A stretch of 64,000 nt of DNA from Solibacteraceae bacterium (GTDB lineage: Bacteria > Acidobacteriota > Terriglobia > Bryobacterales > Bryobacteraceae), in NCBI GenBank assembly GCA_021324015.1, contig JAJPJX010000207.1:20106-84105 (forward strand), written 5' to 3'. A model generated the notes under the pieces. That model had not been told where the DNA came from. It worked only from the letters and a program-made list of their open reading frames with translations, and did not search any database. The translations under genes were made by a program, and so were the position numbers. This document shows positions 26,758 through 36,844 of this stretch, in pieces. Numbering within the stretch: the first letter of the stretch is position 1; each line of letters opens with the position of its first letter.

Positions 26758-28791
26758 TCACTTCAAGATTCGAAACAAGTTGCTGTAGTCGTCCGTCCAC
26801 AGGCGCAGACTCCCGCGCGGCGCGATGGGCACAGCCGCGGGCTTCAGAAGCGGCTGATCGAAGAAGTCCCGCCGGCCCGTCACCAGCACCCAGGAGGCTC
26901 CGAAGATGTCATTGAAGTCTTCGTCGTCGGTGTCCACCAATCGCGCCGCCTTGCCCAACGATTCCGCAGCCTGTTCGACAACAGGCTGTAAATTCAGGTA
27001 CTTGTTGGAGACGTGCACGGCCAGCACTCCAGTTACCTTCAATTGCCGGAAATACAGCGCAAAGGCCTCCTTGGTGAGCAGGTGAATGGGAATCGAGTCG
27101 CTGGAGAAGGCATCCACGGCCAGGATGTCGAAGTTGTCGCCCTTTTCCCGCTCGAGCGACAGCCGGGCGTCTCCCAGGGCGATGTCCACCTTGGCCTTGG
27201 AGTCCTTCAGAAACGTAAATTCCTGGTTTGCCAGGCGGACGACCAGAGGATTGATTTCGTAGAACCGGTAATAATCACCGGCCCGGCCATAGGCCGCCAG
27301 AGTTCCGGTCCCCAACCCGATCACGCCCACTCGCAGCGGACCGGCCGGCTCACTGGCGCGGATGGCCAGACCCACCCCCGTGTTGGGGCCGTAGTAGGTC
27401 GTCGGCTGGTTCCGCCGCCGGGGGTCCAGAAACTGCTCCCCGTGGTCGATAGTGCCGTGAGTCAGCTTACGGATGGCCGCTTCGCCATCGGTCCCGCCTG
27501 CATCGCTGACTTTGAGCGCCCCGTAAAAGTTGCGCACCAGCAGCCGGGCATCACTGGTGCTGTTGCGGAATTCTGTCACCAGGTAGCCCGCCAGAACCAC
27601 CGTCAGCAGCATGGAGACCAGCGAGACCGGCCGTTTCCACGCCCGATAGTACTCGCTCGTGGGGTCCTGGTAGAGCGCCAGAAGCACCGCGACTGCGCTC
27701 GCCACCAGAGCGATGGGCAGTTCCACCAGCGTGCGGAAGAGGTGCGGCGCCACCAGCCCAACGAACACACCTCCCACCGCCCCGCCCAGCGAGATCATCA
27801 GGTAGAAAGAGGTCAGGTATCGCGGGTGCGGCTTCAGCCGCACCAGTTCCCCGTGACAAACCATGCAACAGAGAAACAGCCCGCACGAGAACAGAGGAAT
27901 CAGCACCTTGATTCCGGTGTTCTGGAAATCCTCAGAGAGTGCGTAGGCCATGCTGCCCACGGCCACAGCGAACAATTGCAGATAGGGGTTGCGCCGATAC
28001 CAGCCGGAGCCTTCGAAGCACAGGATGAAGCTCAGCAGTTACAGGCTCAGCGGCAACACCCAGAGAAAGGGAATCGCAGCGACATTTTGCGAAAGATGGT
28101 TGGTCACCGCCAGCAGGAGGGCGGAACTGCACGCCGGCAGCGCCACCCACAGGGCCGCCGTGCCAGCTTTCGGGCTCCCTTCATTTTCGGTACGGGTGGC
28201 CGGCCTCCAGTGCACGTGGCGCAGGGAGAGCGCCGTGGCGCCGCAAAACAGCACGAACGCCGCGTAACCCACTGACCATGCCAACGCCTGGATGCGCGTG
28301 GTGAGCAGCGGTTCGAACGCCACCGGATAGCTCAACAGCGCGAACATCGAGCCGGCATTCGACAGCGCATACAGGCGATACGGGATGGCATCCTTATATC
28401 TCGCCGCGTACCATGCTTGTACCAGCGGCCCGGTGGTGGAAAGCAGAAAGTACGGCAAACCGACGGTGGCCGCCAGCAGTCCCAGAATCCTCAGCGTCGG
28501 ATCCTCTCCGCCGGCAGGCTTCCAGGCGGCGCTGGGAATCACCGGCAGCACCAGCAGGCTTGCCAGCAGTAAAAAGATATGCGCCGCCATCTGCAGTCGC
28601 GGTTTCAGGTACCGGTGCAGCACATAGGCGTAAAGGTATCCCAGCAGCAGCACCACCTGGAAGAAGAGCAGGCAGACTGCCCATACCGCCGCCGAGCCGC
28701 CAAACCACGGCAGGATGATCTTGGCGATGATCGGCTGCACCTGAAACAGGAGGAAAGCGCTGACCAGGATCGTGAGAGCGTAAAGAAACAT
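26758..28791 (-). pseudogene. membrane/spermidine-synthase-like protein split by an in-frame TAA
   Basis: Two adjacent reading parts in the same frame form one protein. The upstream part (28791-28039, 250 residues) is a membrane region (YALTILVSAFLLFQVQPIIA); the downstream part (to 26758) continues the membrane region and ends in a SAM-type Rossmann fold (VGVIGLGTGTLAAYG, FYEINPLV) with the catalytic AVDAFSSDSIP. They are separated by a single TAA at 28039-28041, in WVLPLSL-stop-LLSFILCFEG. Homologues, as I recall, carry Tyr there (LPLSLYLLSFIL), so a TAC or TAT became TAA. The protein family is fused MFS/spermidine synthase-like. If real, the gene is inactive or read through; a sequencing error is also possible. 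Confidence 0.8.
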
Positions 28792-28812
28792 ACAGAACGG
28801 GGACAGGTCCTT

Positions 28813-29982
28813 CTAGCGGTACGCCGCCACCCCGGTGACCCGTTCCCCGATGACCAGGGCATGGATGTGGTCCGTGCCCTCATAGGTTTTGACGGTCTCC
28901 AGGTTGCACAGGTGCCGCATGAGGGGATATTCGTCCGTAATGCCGTTGGCGCCCAGCAAATCCCGGCTCAACCGCGCCGTTTCCAGCGCAATCGCCACGT
29001 TGTTGCGCTTCAGCATGGAAACGTGCGCCGGCTCCAGCTTGCCCTGATCTTTGAGCCGCCCCATGTGCAAGGCCAGCAATTGCGCCTTGGTGATCTCGGT
29101 GATCATCCAGGCGAGCTTTTCCTGCACCAGTTGATGCGAGGCGATCGGCCGGTCGTCGAACTGCTTCCGCAGCACGGAGTAGGCCCGCGCCGTCTCGTAG
29201 CAGTCCATGGCCGCGCCCAGCGCGCCCCAGCCGATCCCGTAGCGCGCCTGCGTCAGGCAGCTCAGCGCCGCCCGCAGACCTTGGGCGCCCGGCAGGCGGT
29301 TCTCCTCGCTGACGCGGCAATCCGCTAAAGATAGGCTCGATGTGACCGAAGCTCGCATCGACCATTTCCCGTGGATATCCGAGGTAGTGTAGCCCGGCGT
29401 GCCCGCTTCCACCAGGAACCCGCGGATCCCTTCCGCGCTGCGCGCCCAGACGACGGCGACCTCCGCCAGCGTGCCGTTGGTGATCCAGGTCTTTTCGCCG
29501 TTCAGCACCCAGTCCGATCCGTCTTTACGCGCCGTGGTGCGCATGCCCGAAGGATTGGATCCGAAATCCGGTTCCGTGAGCCCGAAACAGCCCACCGCCG
29601 CTCCGCTTTGCAGGCGCGGGAGCCACTTCTCCTTCTGCTGTTCCGACCCATACGTATAAATCGGATACATGACCAGGCCGCCTTGCACCGAAGCGAAGCT
29701 GCGGACCCCGGAATCGCCCCGCTCCAGTTCCTGCATGATCAAGCCGTATTCGACGTTGCTCATCCCGGCACAGCCGTAACCTTCCAGGTTCGCGCCGAAG
29801 AAGCCCATGCGGGCCATCTCCGGGATGAGTTCGTTGGGAAAGCGCGCCTCGCGATAGCAGTCACGGATGACCGGAATCACGCGGTCCTCCACGAATTGCC
29901 GGGCGGTCTGCCGGACCAGCCGTTCTTCCTCGCTCAGCAGGGAATCAATGTGTGCGTAGTCCACTCCGCGGAATGGCGACAT
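28813..29982 (-). CDS. gcdH: glutaryl-CoA dehydrogenase-like acyl-CoA dehydrogenase
   Basis: A 389-residue flavoenzyme. The wording matches glutaryl-CoA dehydrogenase rather than short-chain acyl-CoA dehydrogenases: VRSFASVQGGLVM (substrate-carboxylate Arg and Ser), GCFGLTEPDFGSNPSGM, WITNGTLAEVAVVWA and TYEGTDHIHALVIGERVTG with the catalytic base Glu368. It oxidises and decarboxylates glutaryl-CoA to crotonyl-CoA in lysine and tryptophan catabolism, which makes the tryptophanase 22 kb away of interest only as context. It lies 3 bases after malQ and 21 before the broken gene, all on one strand. Confidence 0.9.
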   Translation of the reverse strand: MSPFRGVDYAHIDSLLSEEERLVRQTARQFVEDRVIPVIRDCYREARFPNELIPEMARMGFFGANLEGYGCAGMSNVEYGLIMQELERGDSGVRSFASVQGGLVMYPIYTYGSEQQKEKWLPRLQSGAAVGCFGLTEPDFGSNPSGMRTTARKDGSDWVLNGEKTWITNGTLAEVAVVWARSAEGIRGFLVEAGTPGYTTSDIHGKWSMRASVTSSLSLADCRVSEENRLPGAQGLRAALSCLTQARYGIGWGALGAAMDCYETARAYSVLRKQFDDRPIASHQLVQEKLAWMITEITKAQLLALHMGRLKDQGKLEPAHVSMLKRNNVAIALETARLSRDLLGANGITDEYPLMRHLCNLETVKTYEGTDHIHALVIGERVTGVAAYR

Positions 29983-29985
29983 AAA

Positions 29986-31551
29986 TCACAAGTTACTCTC
30001 ATTTGACCATACGCCGGGCCTGTAGCCCGACGCGGGCGCGCGGTCATAGGTTTCCGTCATCTCACGCAGCCGGTGCGCCGTGCGCTCGGTCAGCAACTCG
30101 CGCCGGCAACGCCACCGCCAGTTCCCGTTGGAGGTGGCCGGCCGGTTCATGCGCGCCTCGCTCCCCAACCCCAGAACGTCCTGCAAGGGAAACATCACCG
30201 TGGCAGCCACTGACGCCATCAGCGCGCGGATCAGCACCCAGTTCATCTCCCGCCCGTTCGTGCCCAGGTACCGGCGCGCGAAGGCTCGCTCCTTCCGTAC
30301 ATCCGCCAGCGTGCGCGTGCTGTCGCCGGCGCCCTTGCCGGTCCACCAGCCCATGCTGGTGTCGTTGTCATGCGTGCCGGTGTAGGCTACGCGGTCGCGG
30401 GGGTAATTGTGCGGAAGGAAGTCCGGCGCCTGCGGGTCCTTCCCGAATGCGAATTGCAGAATGGACATTCCAGGGAAACCGAACTCCCGGCGGATGGCTT
30501 CCACTTCCGGCGTGATGACCCCCAGGTTTTCGGCCACAATGGGTAGTTCACCAAGGGCCTGGCCAAGCGCCCGGAACAGGTTCCCGCCCGGACCCTTTAC
30601 CCAGCGTCCCGCTTCGGCCGTGGGAGCGCCGGCCGGAACCTCCCAGTAAGCCTCAAACCCGCGAAAGTGATCCAGTCGGACCATGTCCACGGTAGCCAGC
30701 GTGGCCCGCATGCGCTCGATCCACCACTGATATCCGGACTCCGCCAGGCGGTCCCAACGGTAGATCGGATTTCCCCAAAGCTGGCCCGTGGCGCTGAAAT
30801 AATCCGGAGGTACGCCCGCCACCACGGTGGGTGCGCCGCCCTCATCCAGTTGAAAAAGGTCGCGGCGGGCCCACACATCCGCGCTGTCGTGCGCCACGTA
30901 AATCGGCACATCGCCCATGATCCGGATGCCCAGCGCCGCTGCGTGCCGGTGCAGGGCCTGCCATTGGCGCGCGAACTCGAACTGCGCGAACTGGTGCAGT
31001 TCCACTTCGTCGGCCAGCCGGGCTCTCCAGGACGCAAGGGCTGCCGCTTCGCGTCCGGCCGCTCCCGGATCCCACTTCGTCCACACTGCCTCGCCGCCGT
31101 GCGCCGTCTTGAGCGCCAGGAACAAGGCGTAGTCCTCCAGCCACCAGGCATGCTGCCGTTGAAAGTCTGCAAATTCCTCCTGCGGCCGGCGCCGGTGGCG
31201 GGCGAATGCTTTGCGCAGCAGTTCCCATTTGTACGGGATCACCCGTCCGTAATCTACGAAATCGGCCGGAAATTCCGGTGCCCGGTCCAGTTCGCCGGGC
31301 GTCAGCAGCCCGTCCTCGGCCAGTCGCTCGGGACTGACTAGCAGCGGGTTCCCCGCAAAGGCGGAAAAAAGCTGATACGGGGAATCTCCGTAGCCAGTCG
31401 GCCCCAGAGGCAAAACCTGCCAGATGCTCTGCCCCGCGCCGGCCAGGTACTCCAGAAACGCGTGCGCCTCGGCTCCCAGATCGCCGATCCCAAACCTGCC
31501 CGGCAGCGAGGTCGGGTGCAGCAGGATGCCGCTCGATCGCGGGAAGTTCAC
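29986..31551 (-). CDS. malQ: 4-alpha-glucanotransferase (amylomaltase)
   Basis: A GH77 enzyme of 521 residues. The N-terminus RSSGILLHPTSLPGRFGIGD and the three catalytic regions are present: MVRLDHFRGFEAYW (nucleophile Asp), LPIVAENLGVITPEV (acid/base Glu) and YTGTHDNDTSMGWW (transition-state Asp). It disproportionates alpha-1,4-glucans in maltodextrin and glycogen use. I put the start at GTG 31551; the frame is open farther upstream but would run into the divergent gene at 31605, and homologues start here. Confidence 0.92.
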   Translation of the reverse strand: MNFPRSSGILLHPTSLPGRFGIGDLGAEAHAFLEYLAGAGQSIWQVLPLGPTGYGDSPYQLFSAFAGNPLLVSPERLAEDGLLTPGELDRAPEFPADFVDYGRVIPYKWELLRKAFARHRRRPQEEFADFQRQHAWWLEDYALFLALKTAHGGEAVWTKWDPGAAGREAAALASWRARLADEVELHQFAQFEFARQWQALHRHAAALGIRIMGDVPIYVAHDSADVWARRDLFQLDEGGAPTVVAGVPPDYFSATGQLWGNPIYRWDRLAESGYQWWIERMRATLATVDMVRLDHFRGFEAYWEVPAGAPTAEAGRWVKGPGGNLFRALGQALGELPIVAENLGVITPEVEAIRREFGFPGMSILQFAFGKDPQAPDFLPHNYPRDRVAYTGTHDNDTSMGWWTGKGAGDSTRTLADVRKERAFARRYLGTNGREMNWVLIRALMASVAATVMFPLQDVLGLGSEARMNRPATSNGNWRWRCRRELLTERTAHRLREMTETYDRAPASGYRPGVWSNESNL

Positions 31552-31604
31552 CTCATCATTCTGCGAAATTTCCGGCTCCGCCGCACTACTCTTCTCTGAC
31601 CAAC

Positions 31605-33581
31605 ATGAGGCTCGGATGGGTTTTGGTGGCTTGCGCCCTGGCCGGCGCGCAAGTCCGGGATCCGGCCTACGATCCGCTCGCCAACGCATACGCGGCCCTG
31701 CGGGGCCGGGTGTACGACCAGGCCATCGCCGGCTTCCTTGAGGCCCTCCAACTTGCTCCCGGACGGGCCGCCATCCGCAAGGATCTGGCTTACACGTATC
31801 TCAAGATTGGCGAGTCGGAGGCCGCGCGCGACCAGTTTCACGAAGCGGTGCGCCTGGATCCGGGCGACACCCAGGCCGCTCTCGAGTACGCTTTTCTGTG
31901 CTACGAGACCAAACAGCAGGCCGAAGCGCGGCGTGTCTTCGACCGCCTGCGAAAGACCGGCAATGCCACCGCCGAGCAGGCATTCCAGAATATCGACGCT
32001 CCGCTGCGGGCGGGCATCGAGCGCTGGCGCAAGGCCCTCGAACTGGGCGCGGACAGTTTCAGCACGCATTATGAGCTGGCCACGCTGGCCGAACAGCGCG
32101 GCGAACTGGAACTCGCCGCGGAACACTACCGCAGGGCCTGGCTGCTGATCCCCCAACGGCGCTCCGTGCTGGTGGATCTCGGGCGTGTCCTCAAGACTCT
32201 GAACCACGGCGAGCAGGCCACTGCCGCTCTGCTCGCCGCCTCCCGCGGGGGAGAGCCGCGCGCCGCGGAAGCCGCCCGAGAACTGCTGCCATCGCGTTAC
32301 CCGTACGTCTACGAGTTCCGCCTGGCTCTGGACCTCGATCCTCAAAACGTGCAGCTTCGCCGCGAGTTGGCCTACCTGCTGTTGCGCATGGATCGCAAGG
32401 CCGAAGCAGAAGCCGAGTTCCGGTTCCTGGTCGAGCAGGCCTCCGACGATTATCTGGCCGCTGCCCAACTGGGCTTTCTGTACCTGGCGCGCGGGGAGCG
32501 GGAGCGCGCCATGCCCCTGCTCAACCGCGTCCTCCAGAGCGGCGACGAGGAACTGGCCAACCGCGTGCGCGCGGTTCTGCACCTGCCGCAGGTCCTGAGC
32601 CGCCGCACCGCGGAGTCGCCCGGCACGCCCGCCGTGGACGCCAAGCTCATGGCTGAGCGGAGCATCAAGGCCGGTTACCTCAAGGATGCTCTCAAATACC
32701 TGCAAATCGCCCACGAGGCAGATCCTGCGGATTTCGAGGTGATGCTCAAGCTCGGCTGGATCTGCAATATTCTGCGCGACGACGCGCACGCGTTCCGCTG
32801 GTTCGAGCTGGCCCGCCTCAGCCCCGATCCCCGGGTCTCCGGCGAGGCGTCCCGAGCATACCGCAACCTGCGCCCCGGTTTCGCCCGCTTCCGCACCACC
32901 GCCTGGTTGTACCCGCTGTACTCCAGCCGCTGGCACGACCCGTTTTCCTACGGGCAGGTGAAGACCGAGTGGCGGCTTCACTTTCCCCTCCATCCGTACG
33001 TCAGCACGCGGTTCATCGGCGACACGCGTCAGACAGTGGGCACCTTGTTACCGCAATATCTTTCGGAAAATGCCGTCATCCTCGGGCTGGGAGTGGCCAC
33101 TTCGAGCTGGCACGGGCTTCTGGGCTGGGCCGAAGCCGGCTCTTCGGTGAGCTACGTGACTCACCACATGCTGCCGGACTATCGCGGCGGGCTCTCGTTC
33201 TCTCGCGGATTCGGCCATAGCCTGAACGGCGAGTCGGGGGGCTGGTTCTTCGACACTTCCGCCGACGGTCTCTTCGTGAGCCGGTTTGGCAACGATTCTC
33301 TGCTCTACTCCCAGAGCCGGCTCGGGTACACCGTCCATTGGGGAGGGTTGGCCGCCCAATTTTCCTGGAACGGGAATGCGACCGCCGACCAGAAGCGCGA
33401 GTCCTGGGCTAACTTCGTGGAGACTGGGCCCGGCCTGCGCCTGCGGTGGAGCCTGCTGCCGGAGTCGATGTTTTTCACGGTGAGCGCTCTGCGCGGCGCC
33501 TACACGCTGTCTTCGGTCGGGGCCAGCCAGCCAGCTTTCTTCGACCTGAGGGCCGGGTTTTGGTATGCGATTACGCGCTAG
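31605..33581 (+). CDS. outer-membrane TPR protein with C-terminal beta-barrel-like region
   Basis: A 658-residue exported protein (signal MRLGWVLVACALAGAQ). Residues about 25-430 are tetratricopeptide repeats (AIAGFLEALQLAPGRAAIRK, AEEHYRRAWLLIPQRRSVLV-like units). From about 435 the sequence becomes alternating aromatic and polar (FATTAWLYPLYSSRWHDPFS-like), ending in FFDLRAGFWYAITR, as expected for an outer-membrane barrel with a C-terminal aromatic. The layout is like PgaA, PelB or NfrA, which export polysaccharide or bind phage. The stop overlaps the start of the glycosidase-like gene by 17 bases. The export role is an inference. Confidence 0.68.
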   Translation: MRLGWVLVACALAGAQVRDPAYDPLANAYAALRGRVYDQAIAGFLEALQLAPGRAAIRKDLAYTYLKIGESEAARDQFHEAVRLDPGDTQAALEYAFLCYETKQQAEARRVFDRLRKTGNATAEQAFQNIDAPLRAGIERWRKALELGADSFSTHYELATLAEQRGELELAAEHYRRAWLLIPQRRSVLVDLGRVLKTLNHGEQATAALLAASRGGEPRAAEAARELLPSRYPYVYEFRLALDLDPQNVQLRRELAYLLLRMDRKAEAEAEFRFLVEQASDDYLAAAQLGFLYLARGERERAMPLLNRVLQSGDEELANRVRAVLHLPQVLSRRTAESPGTPAVDAKLMAERSIKAGYLKDALKYLQIAHEADPADFEVMLKLGWICNILRDDAHAFRWFELARLSPDPRVSGEASRAYRNLRPGFARFRTTAWLYPLYSSRWHDPFSYGQVKTEWRLHFPLHPYVSTRFIGDTRQTVGTLLPQYLSENAVILGLGVATSSWHGLLGWAEAGSSVSYVTHHMLPDYRGGLSFSRGFGHSLNGESGGWFFDTSADGLFVSRFGNDSLLYSQSRLGYTVHWGGLAAQFSWNGNATADQKRESWANFVETGPGLRLRWSLLPESMFFTVSALRGAYTLSSVGASQPAFFDLRAGFWYAITR

Positions 33582-35544
33582 CCTGCTGCTGCTCCCCGCC
33601 TTGCTGCAGGCCGCCACGACCGGCGGTTTCCGCGTGCTTGCCGACGATCCCGGCGCGTGGCCACAGGTTCTTTCTGCGATTGGATTTCAGGCGCAGCCGT
33701 CCGCTGCCGCACGCATTCTCGTGCTGCGCCCCGGCGCGAGCGCTTCTCCCGAATGGCAGACCCGCGTGGAACAAGGCGCCCTCCTGATCCTGGAAGGCGA
33801 GTCCTCGGCCGCCGAGATGTTCGGCTTTCGCCGCAGCAACGAGAATGTGCGTGTTGCCAGCGTGGAGGACGTCCATCGCCCGAAGCTTTCCATCGTTTGG
33901 CAGACACCCGTGGAACTGCCGCGATTCGTCGTGCCTCGTGGCGTACGCGTGTTCGCGAAAGAGCGCTGGAGCGGCGCACCACTCGTGGCTGGCTTCCACC
34001 AGGGTTCCGGCGCGGTGTTGTGGCTTGCGGCGCCCATCGGCCAGCGGGGCTACGAACGCTTTCCTTACCTCCCGCAGGCGCTGGTGGACCTGGGCCTCGA
34101 TCCTCCGCTGCGCTCATCACGGCTGTGGGCGTTTTTTGATTCTTCGTACCGGAGCCGCGTGGATTTGGATTACTTCGCCCAGCGCTGGCGAGCCAGCGGC
34201 ATCGCCGCGCTGCAAGTGGCTGCTTGGCACTTCTATGACCATGACCCGGAGCGCGAGGATTACCTGCGCCGATTGATTACCGCCTGTCACCGGGCGGGCA
34301 TCCTGGTCTATGCCTGGCTCGAGTTGCCGCACGTGAGCGAGAAGTTCTGGAACGATCATCCGGAGTGGCGCGAAAAGACCGCCGTCCAGCAAGACGCCCA
34401 ACTGGACTGGCGCAAACTCATGAACCTGGCGAACCGGGAATGTGCTCAGGCTGTCAAAAACGGAGTTAAGGACCTGATACATAGATTCGATTGGGACGGC
34501 GTAAACCTGGCCGAGCTGTATTTCGAATCGCTGGAAGGCGTGAGCAATCCCTCCCGCTTCACCCCCATGAACCAGGACGTGCGCGCGGAGTTTCGGCGGG
34601 CTTACGGATTCGATCCCATGGAGTTGTTTCAGGGGCGGACGGACCCCGCGGATCAGCGTCGCTTTCTGGATTTTCGAGCCGAGTTGGCCCGGCGCATTCA
34701 GGAAGAGTGGCTGGATACGCTTGACCGCATCCGCAAGCAGAGCCCGCATTTGGACCTGGTGCTCACGCACGTCGACGACCGCTTTGACACCGGCATGCGG
34801 GATGCGATCGGGGCAGATGCGGCTCGGGTCTTGCCTCTGCTGCCCCGGTATCGATTCACGTTCCTGATCGAAGACCCCGCCACGGTTTGGAACCAGGGGC
34901 CGCAGCGCTACCCGGAGATCGCCCGGCGGTACGCCGCACTTACGGACCGTTCCCAAGATCTCGCGATTGATATCAATGTCGTGGAGCGATACCAGGATGT
35001 CTATCCCACCCGGCAGCAGACCGGCACCGAGCTGTTCCAATTGGTGCATCTGGCCTCGCAATCCTTCCTCCGAGTTGCTCTCTATTTTGAGAATTCGCTC
35101 CTGCCGCCGGACCTGCCCTTGCTTTCCTCGGCAGCCGCCACTGTCCGCCGGTTGGAGTACCAGGGCGGCAAACTGACCGTGGAATCGCTGCAGGGTGTCG
35201 GTATTGCGTGGAGTGGCCCCGCCGTGGTGGATGGACGCGAATGGCCTGTCACGGACGATCGCACCGTCTGGCTGCCTGCCGGTACCCATGTGCTCGAACA
35301 GGCCTCGGCCACGCGGCAGAGGGCGCGAATCCTGGCATTCAACGGGACCTTGGAATTCGCTCAATACCTGCCCGGTGGCCGGATCGAATTGTCCTACCAC
35401 AGCCGGGCCAGAGCGCTCGCTGTGCTTGACCACTCCCCTCTGGCATGCGAAATCGATGGAGCTCTCGCCAGCTTTCCCTTAGCCGGCTCTCCCACGTTGG
35501 TATTACCCGCGGGTCAGCATGTCGTGACAATCCGGGCTGAGTGA
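33565..35544 (+). CDS. secreted glycoside-hydrolase-like TIM-barrel protein (PgaB C-terminal/GHL-like)
   Basis: A 659-residue exported protein with signal LRASLLLLPALLQAATTGG. An N-terminal region of about 180 residues contains GSGAVLWLAAPIG. Then a TIM-barrel-like part begins at RLWAFFDSSYRSRVDLDYFA and includes AGILVYAWLELPHVSEKFW, HRFDWDGVNLAELYFE and LVLTHVDDRFDTGMRD, wording akin to hypothetical glycosidases related to PgaB C-terminal and GHL10. The final 130 residues look beta-rich. Candidate acids are in DGVNLAELYFE. Close coupling to the TPR-barrel gene suggests polysaccharide processing during export. Confidence 0.65.
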   Translation: MRLRASLLLLPALLQAATTGGFRVLADDPGAWPQVLSAIGFQAQPSAAARILVLRPGASASPEWQTRVEQGALLILEGESSAAEMFGFRRSNENVRVASVEDVHRPKLSIVWQTPVELPRFVVPRGVRVFAKERWSGAPLVAGFHQGSGAVLWLAAPIGQRGYERFPYLPQALVDLGLDPPLRSSRLWAFFDSSYRSRVDLDYFAQRWRASGIAALQVAAWHFYDHDPEREDYLRRLITACHRAGILVYAWLELPHVSEKFWNDHPEWREKTAVQQDAQLDWRKLMNLANRECAQAVKNGVKDLIHRFDWDGVNLAELYFESLEGVSNPSRFTPMNQDVRAEFRRAYGFDPMELFQGRTDPADQRRFLDFRAELARRIQEEWLDTLDRIRKQSPHLDLVLTHVDDRFDTGMRDAIGADAARVLPLLPRYRFTFLIEDPATVWNQGPQRYPEIARRYAALTDRSQDLAIDINVVERYQDVYPTRQQTGTELFQLVHLASQSFLRVALYFENSLLPPDLPLLSSAAATVRRLEYQGGKLTVESLQGVGIAWSGPAVVDGREWPVTDDRTVWLPAGTHVLEQASATRQRARILAFNGTLEFAQYLPGGRIELSYHSRARALAVLDHSPLACEIDGALASFPLAGSPTLVLPAGQHVVTIRAE

Positions 35545-35561
35545 GCTAGGATGGCGAATGG

Positions 35562-35945
35562 TTGATGACGGACCTTGCCCTGAAGTCGAATTCGCCCGAC
35601 ATTCCGGATAAGCTGTATTTCCGCATCGGCGAAGTGAGCGGCTTGCTGGGCGTAGAACCTTACGTGCTGCGTTACTGGGAGTCTGAGTTTCCGTCCCTGA
35701 GCCCTAAGAAATCCGGCACCGGTCACCGGCTTTATCGACGGAAGGATGTGGAGTTGCTGCTCCGCATCAAGCACCTTCTGTACGAGAAACGCTACACAAT
35801 CGAAGGCGCCCGGCAGACCTTGCAAAAGGAAGGCAAGAAACACACTCCGAAAACGAATCACAGAGGCCAAGGCAGCCTGTTCGCTGACGATCCGCTGCCG
35901 GACATCCGGAAAGAGCTGGTCGCGATTCTCGATATCCTCAAGTAG
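35562..35945 (+). CDS. MerR family transcriptional regulator
   Basis: A 127-residue regulator. The MerR helix-turn-helix is clear: [20 protein letters not shown] then [20 protein letters not shown] and [20 protein letters not shown]. This is the subgroup of MerR-like proteins often found near parAB or ihf in several phyla. The C-terminal half is short and has no metal-binding cysteines, so a classic metal sensor is unlikely. Starts at TTG 35562 and ATG 35565 are equally close. It lies 17 bases after the glycosidase gene and converges on parB. Confidence 0.88.
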   Translation: MMTDLALKSNSPDIPDKLYFRIGEVSGLLGVEPYVLRYWESEFPSLSPKKSGTGHRLYRRKDVELLLRIKHLLYEKRYTIEGARQTLQKEGKKHTPKTNHRGQGSLFADDPLPDIRKELVAILDILK

Positions 35946-35947
35946 CC

Positions 35948-36844
35948 CTACACCGGATTACCGACGATCGTGGAATAAATGCGGTCCAAGTCGTCTGCGG
36001 AGTAATACTCGATTTCAATCCGTCCGCGCTGCTTGGCCTTCTCCACGATCCGGACTTTCGTACCCAGGATCCTCTCCATTTCCTGGATGGCGGCTTTCAC
36101 GTTCGGATCCGTCTCGACTTCGCTGGCTTTTTTGGGCTCGCGGGTCTCCAGCATCCGTTGGGTGAGACGCTCCACTTGCCGGACAGACATTGCCTGAGCA
36201 ATAGACTTCTCCGCAACTTCGCGCTGTAGGTCCGCGGTAGGCAAGGAGAGCAGACACCGGGCGTGCCCTGACGATAGTCTGTGCTCGGCCAGCAGTTGCT
36301 GGAGATCGGGAGGCAGTTGCAGGAGCCTTATCAGGTTGGTGATCGTAGTCCGTTCTTTTCCCGTGCGGCGGCCGATCTCCTCGTGGCTAAGGCCTAAGTC
36401 TCGGGAGAGGCGTTCGAAAGCCTGTGCCGTCTCGATCGGGTTCAGGTCTTCCCGCTGGATATTCTCGATCAGGGTGATTTCCAGCAGGCGCTCGTCCGGG
36501 ATCTCCTGAACGACAGCGGGGACCTGGGCAAGACCGGCAAGCTTCGCCGCCCGCCAGCGGCGCTCGCCGGCCACCAGTTGGTAGCGCTCACCCTTCTTCC
36601 GCACCACCAGCGGCTGGATGATTCCATTCGCCCGAATAGACTGGGCCAGCTCCTCCAGGCGTTCATTTTGAAACACCCGTCTGGGCTGCAAGGGATTCGG
36701 GTCAATCGCCTCAATGGGCAACTGGGCGGCCTGCTCCTCAGCGGGCTTGGCGGCTTCCACGGGGTGCGCCGCCGGACGAGCCGGGAGCAGCGCCGTCAGT
36801 CCTTTACCGAGCGCCCGGCGCGTTCCGTCTTGACTTTTGTTCAT
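35948..36844 (-). CDS. parB: chromosome partitioning protein ParB
   Basis: A 298-residue ParB/Spo0J protein. The start MNKSQDGTRRALGKGLTALL is the usual N-terminus. The CTPase/parS-clamp domain shows AIDPNPLQPRRVF and VAGERRWRAAKLAGL (the GERR motif), followed by the helix-turn-helix HEEIGRRTGKERTTITNLIR and a C-terminal dimerisation region. It loads on parS and spreads. ATG 36844 overlaps the end of parA by 41 bases and has AAGGAA upstream. A candidate parS lies 780 bases away. Confidence 0.96.
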   Translation of the reverse strand: MNKSQDGTRRALGKGLTALLPARPAAHPVEAAKPAEEQAAQLPIEAIDPNPLQPRRVFQNERLEELAQSIRANGIIQPLVVRKKGERYQLVAGERRWRAAKLAGLAQVPAVVQEIPDERLLEITLIENIQREDLNPIETAQAFERLSRDLGLSHEEIGRRTGKERTTITNLIRLLQLPPDLQQLLAEHRLSSGHARCLLSLPTADLQREVAEKSIAQAMSVRQVERLTQRMLETREPKKASEVETDPNVKAAIQEMERILGTKVRIVEKAKQRGRIEIEYYSADDLDRIYSTIVGNPV

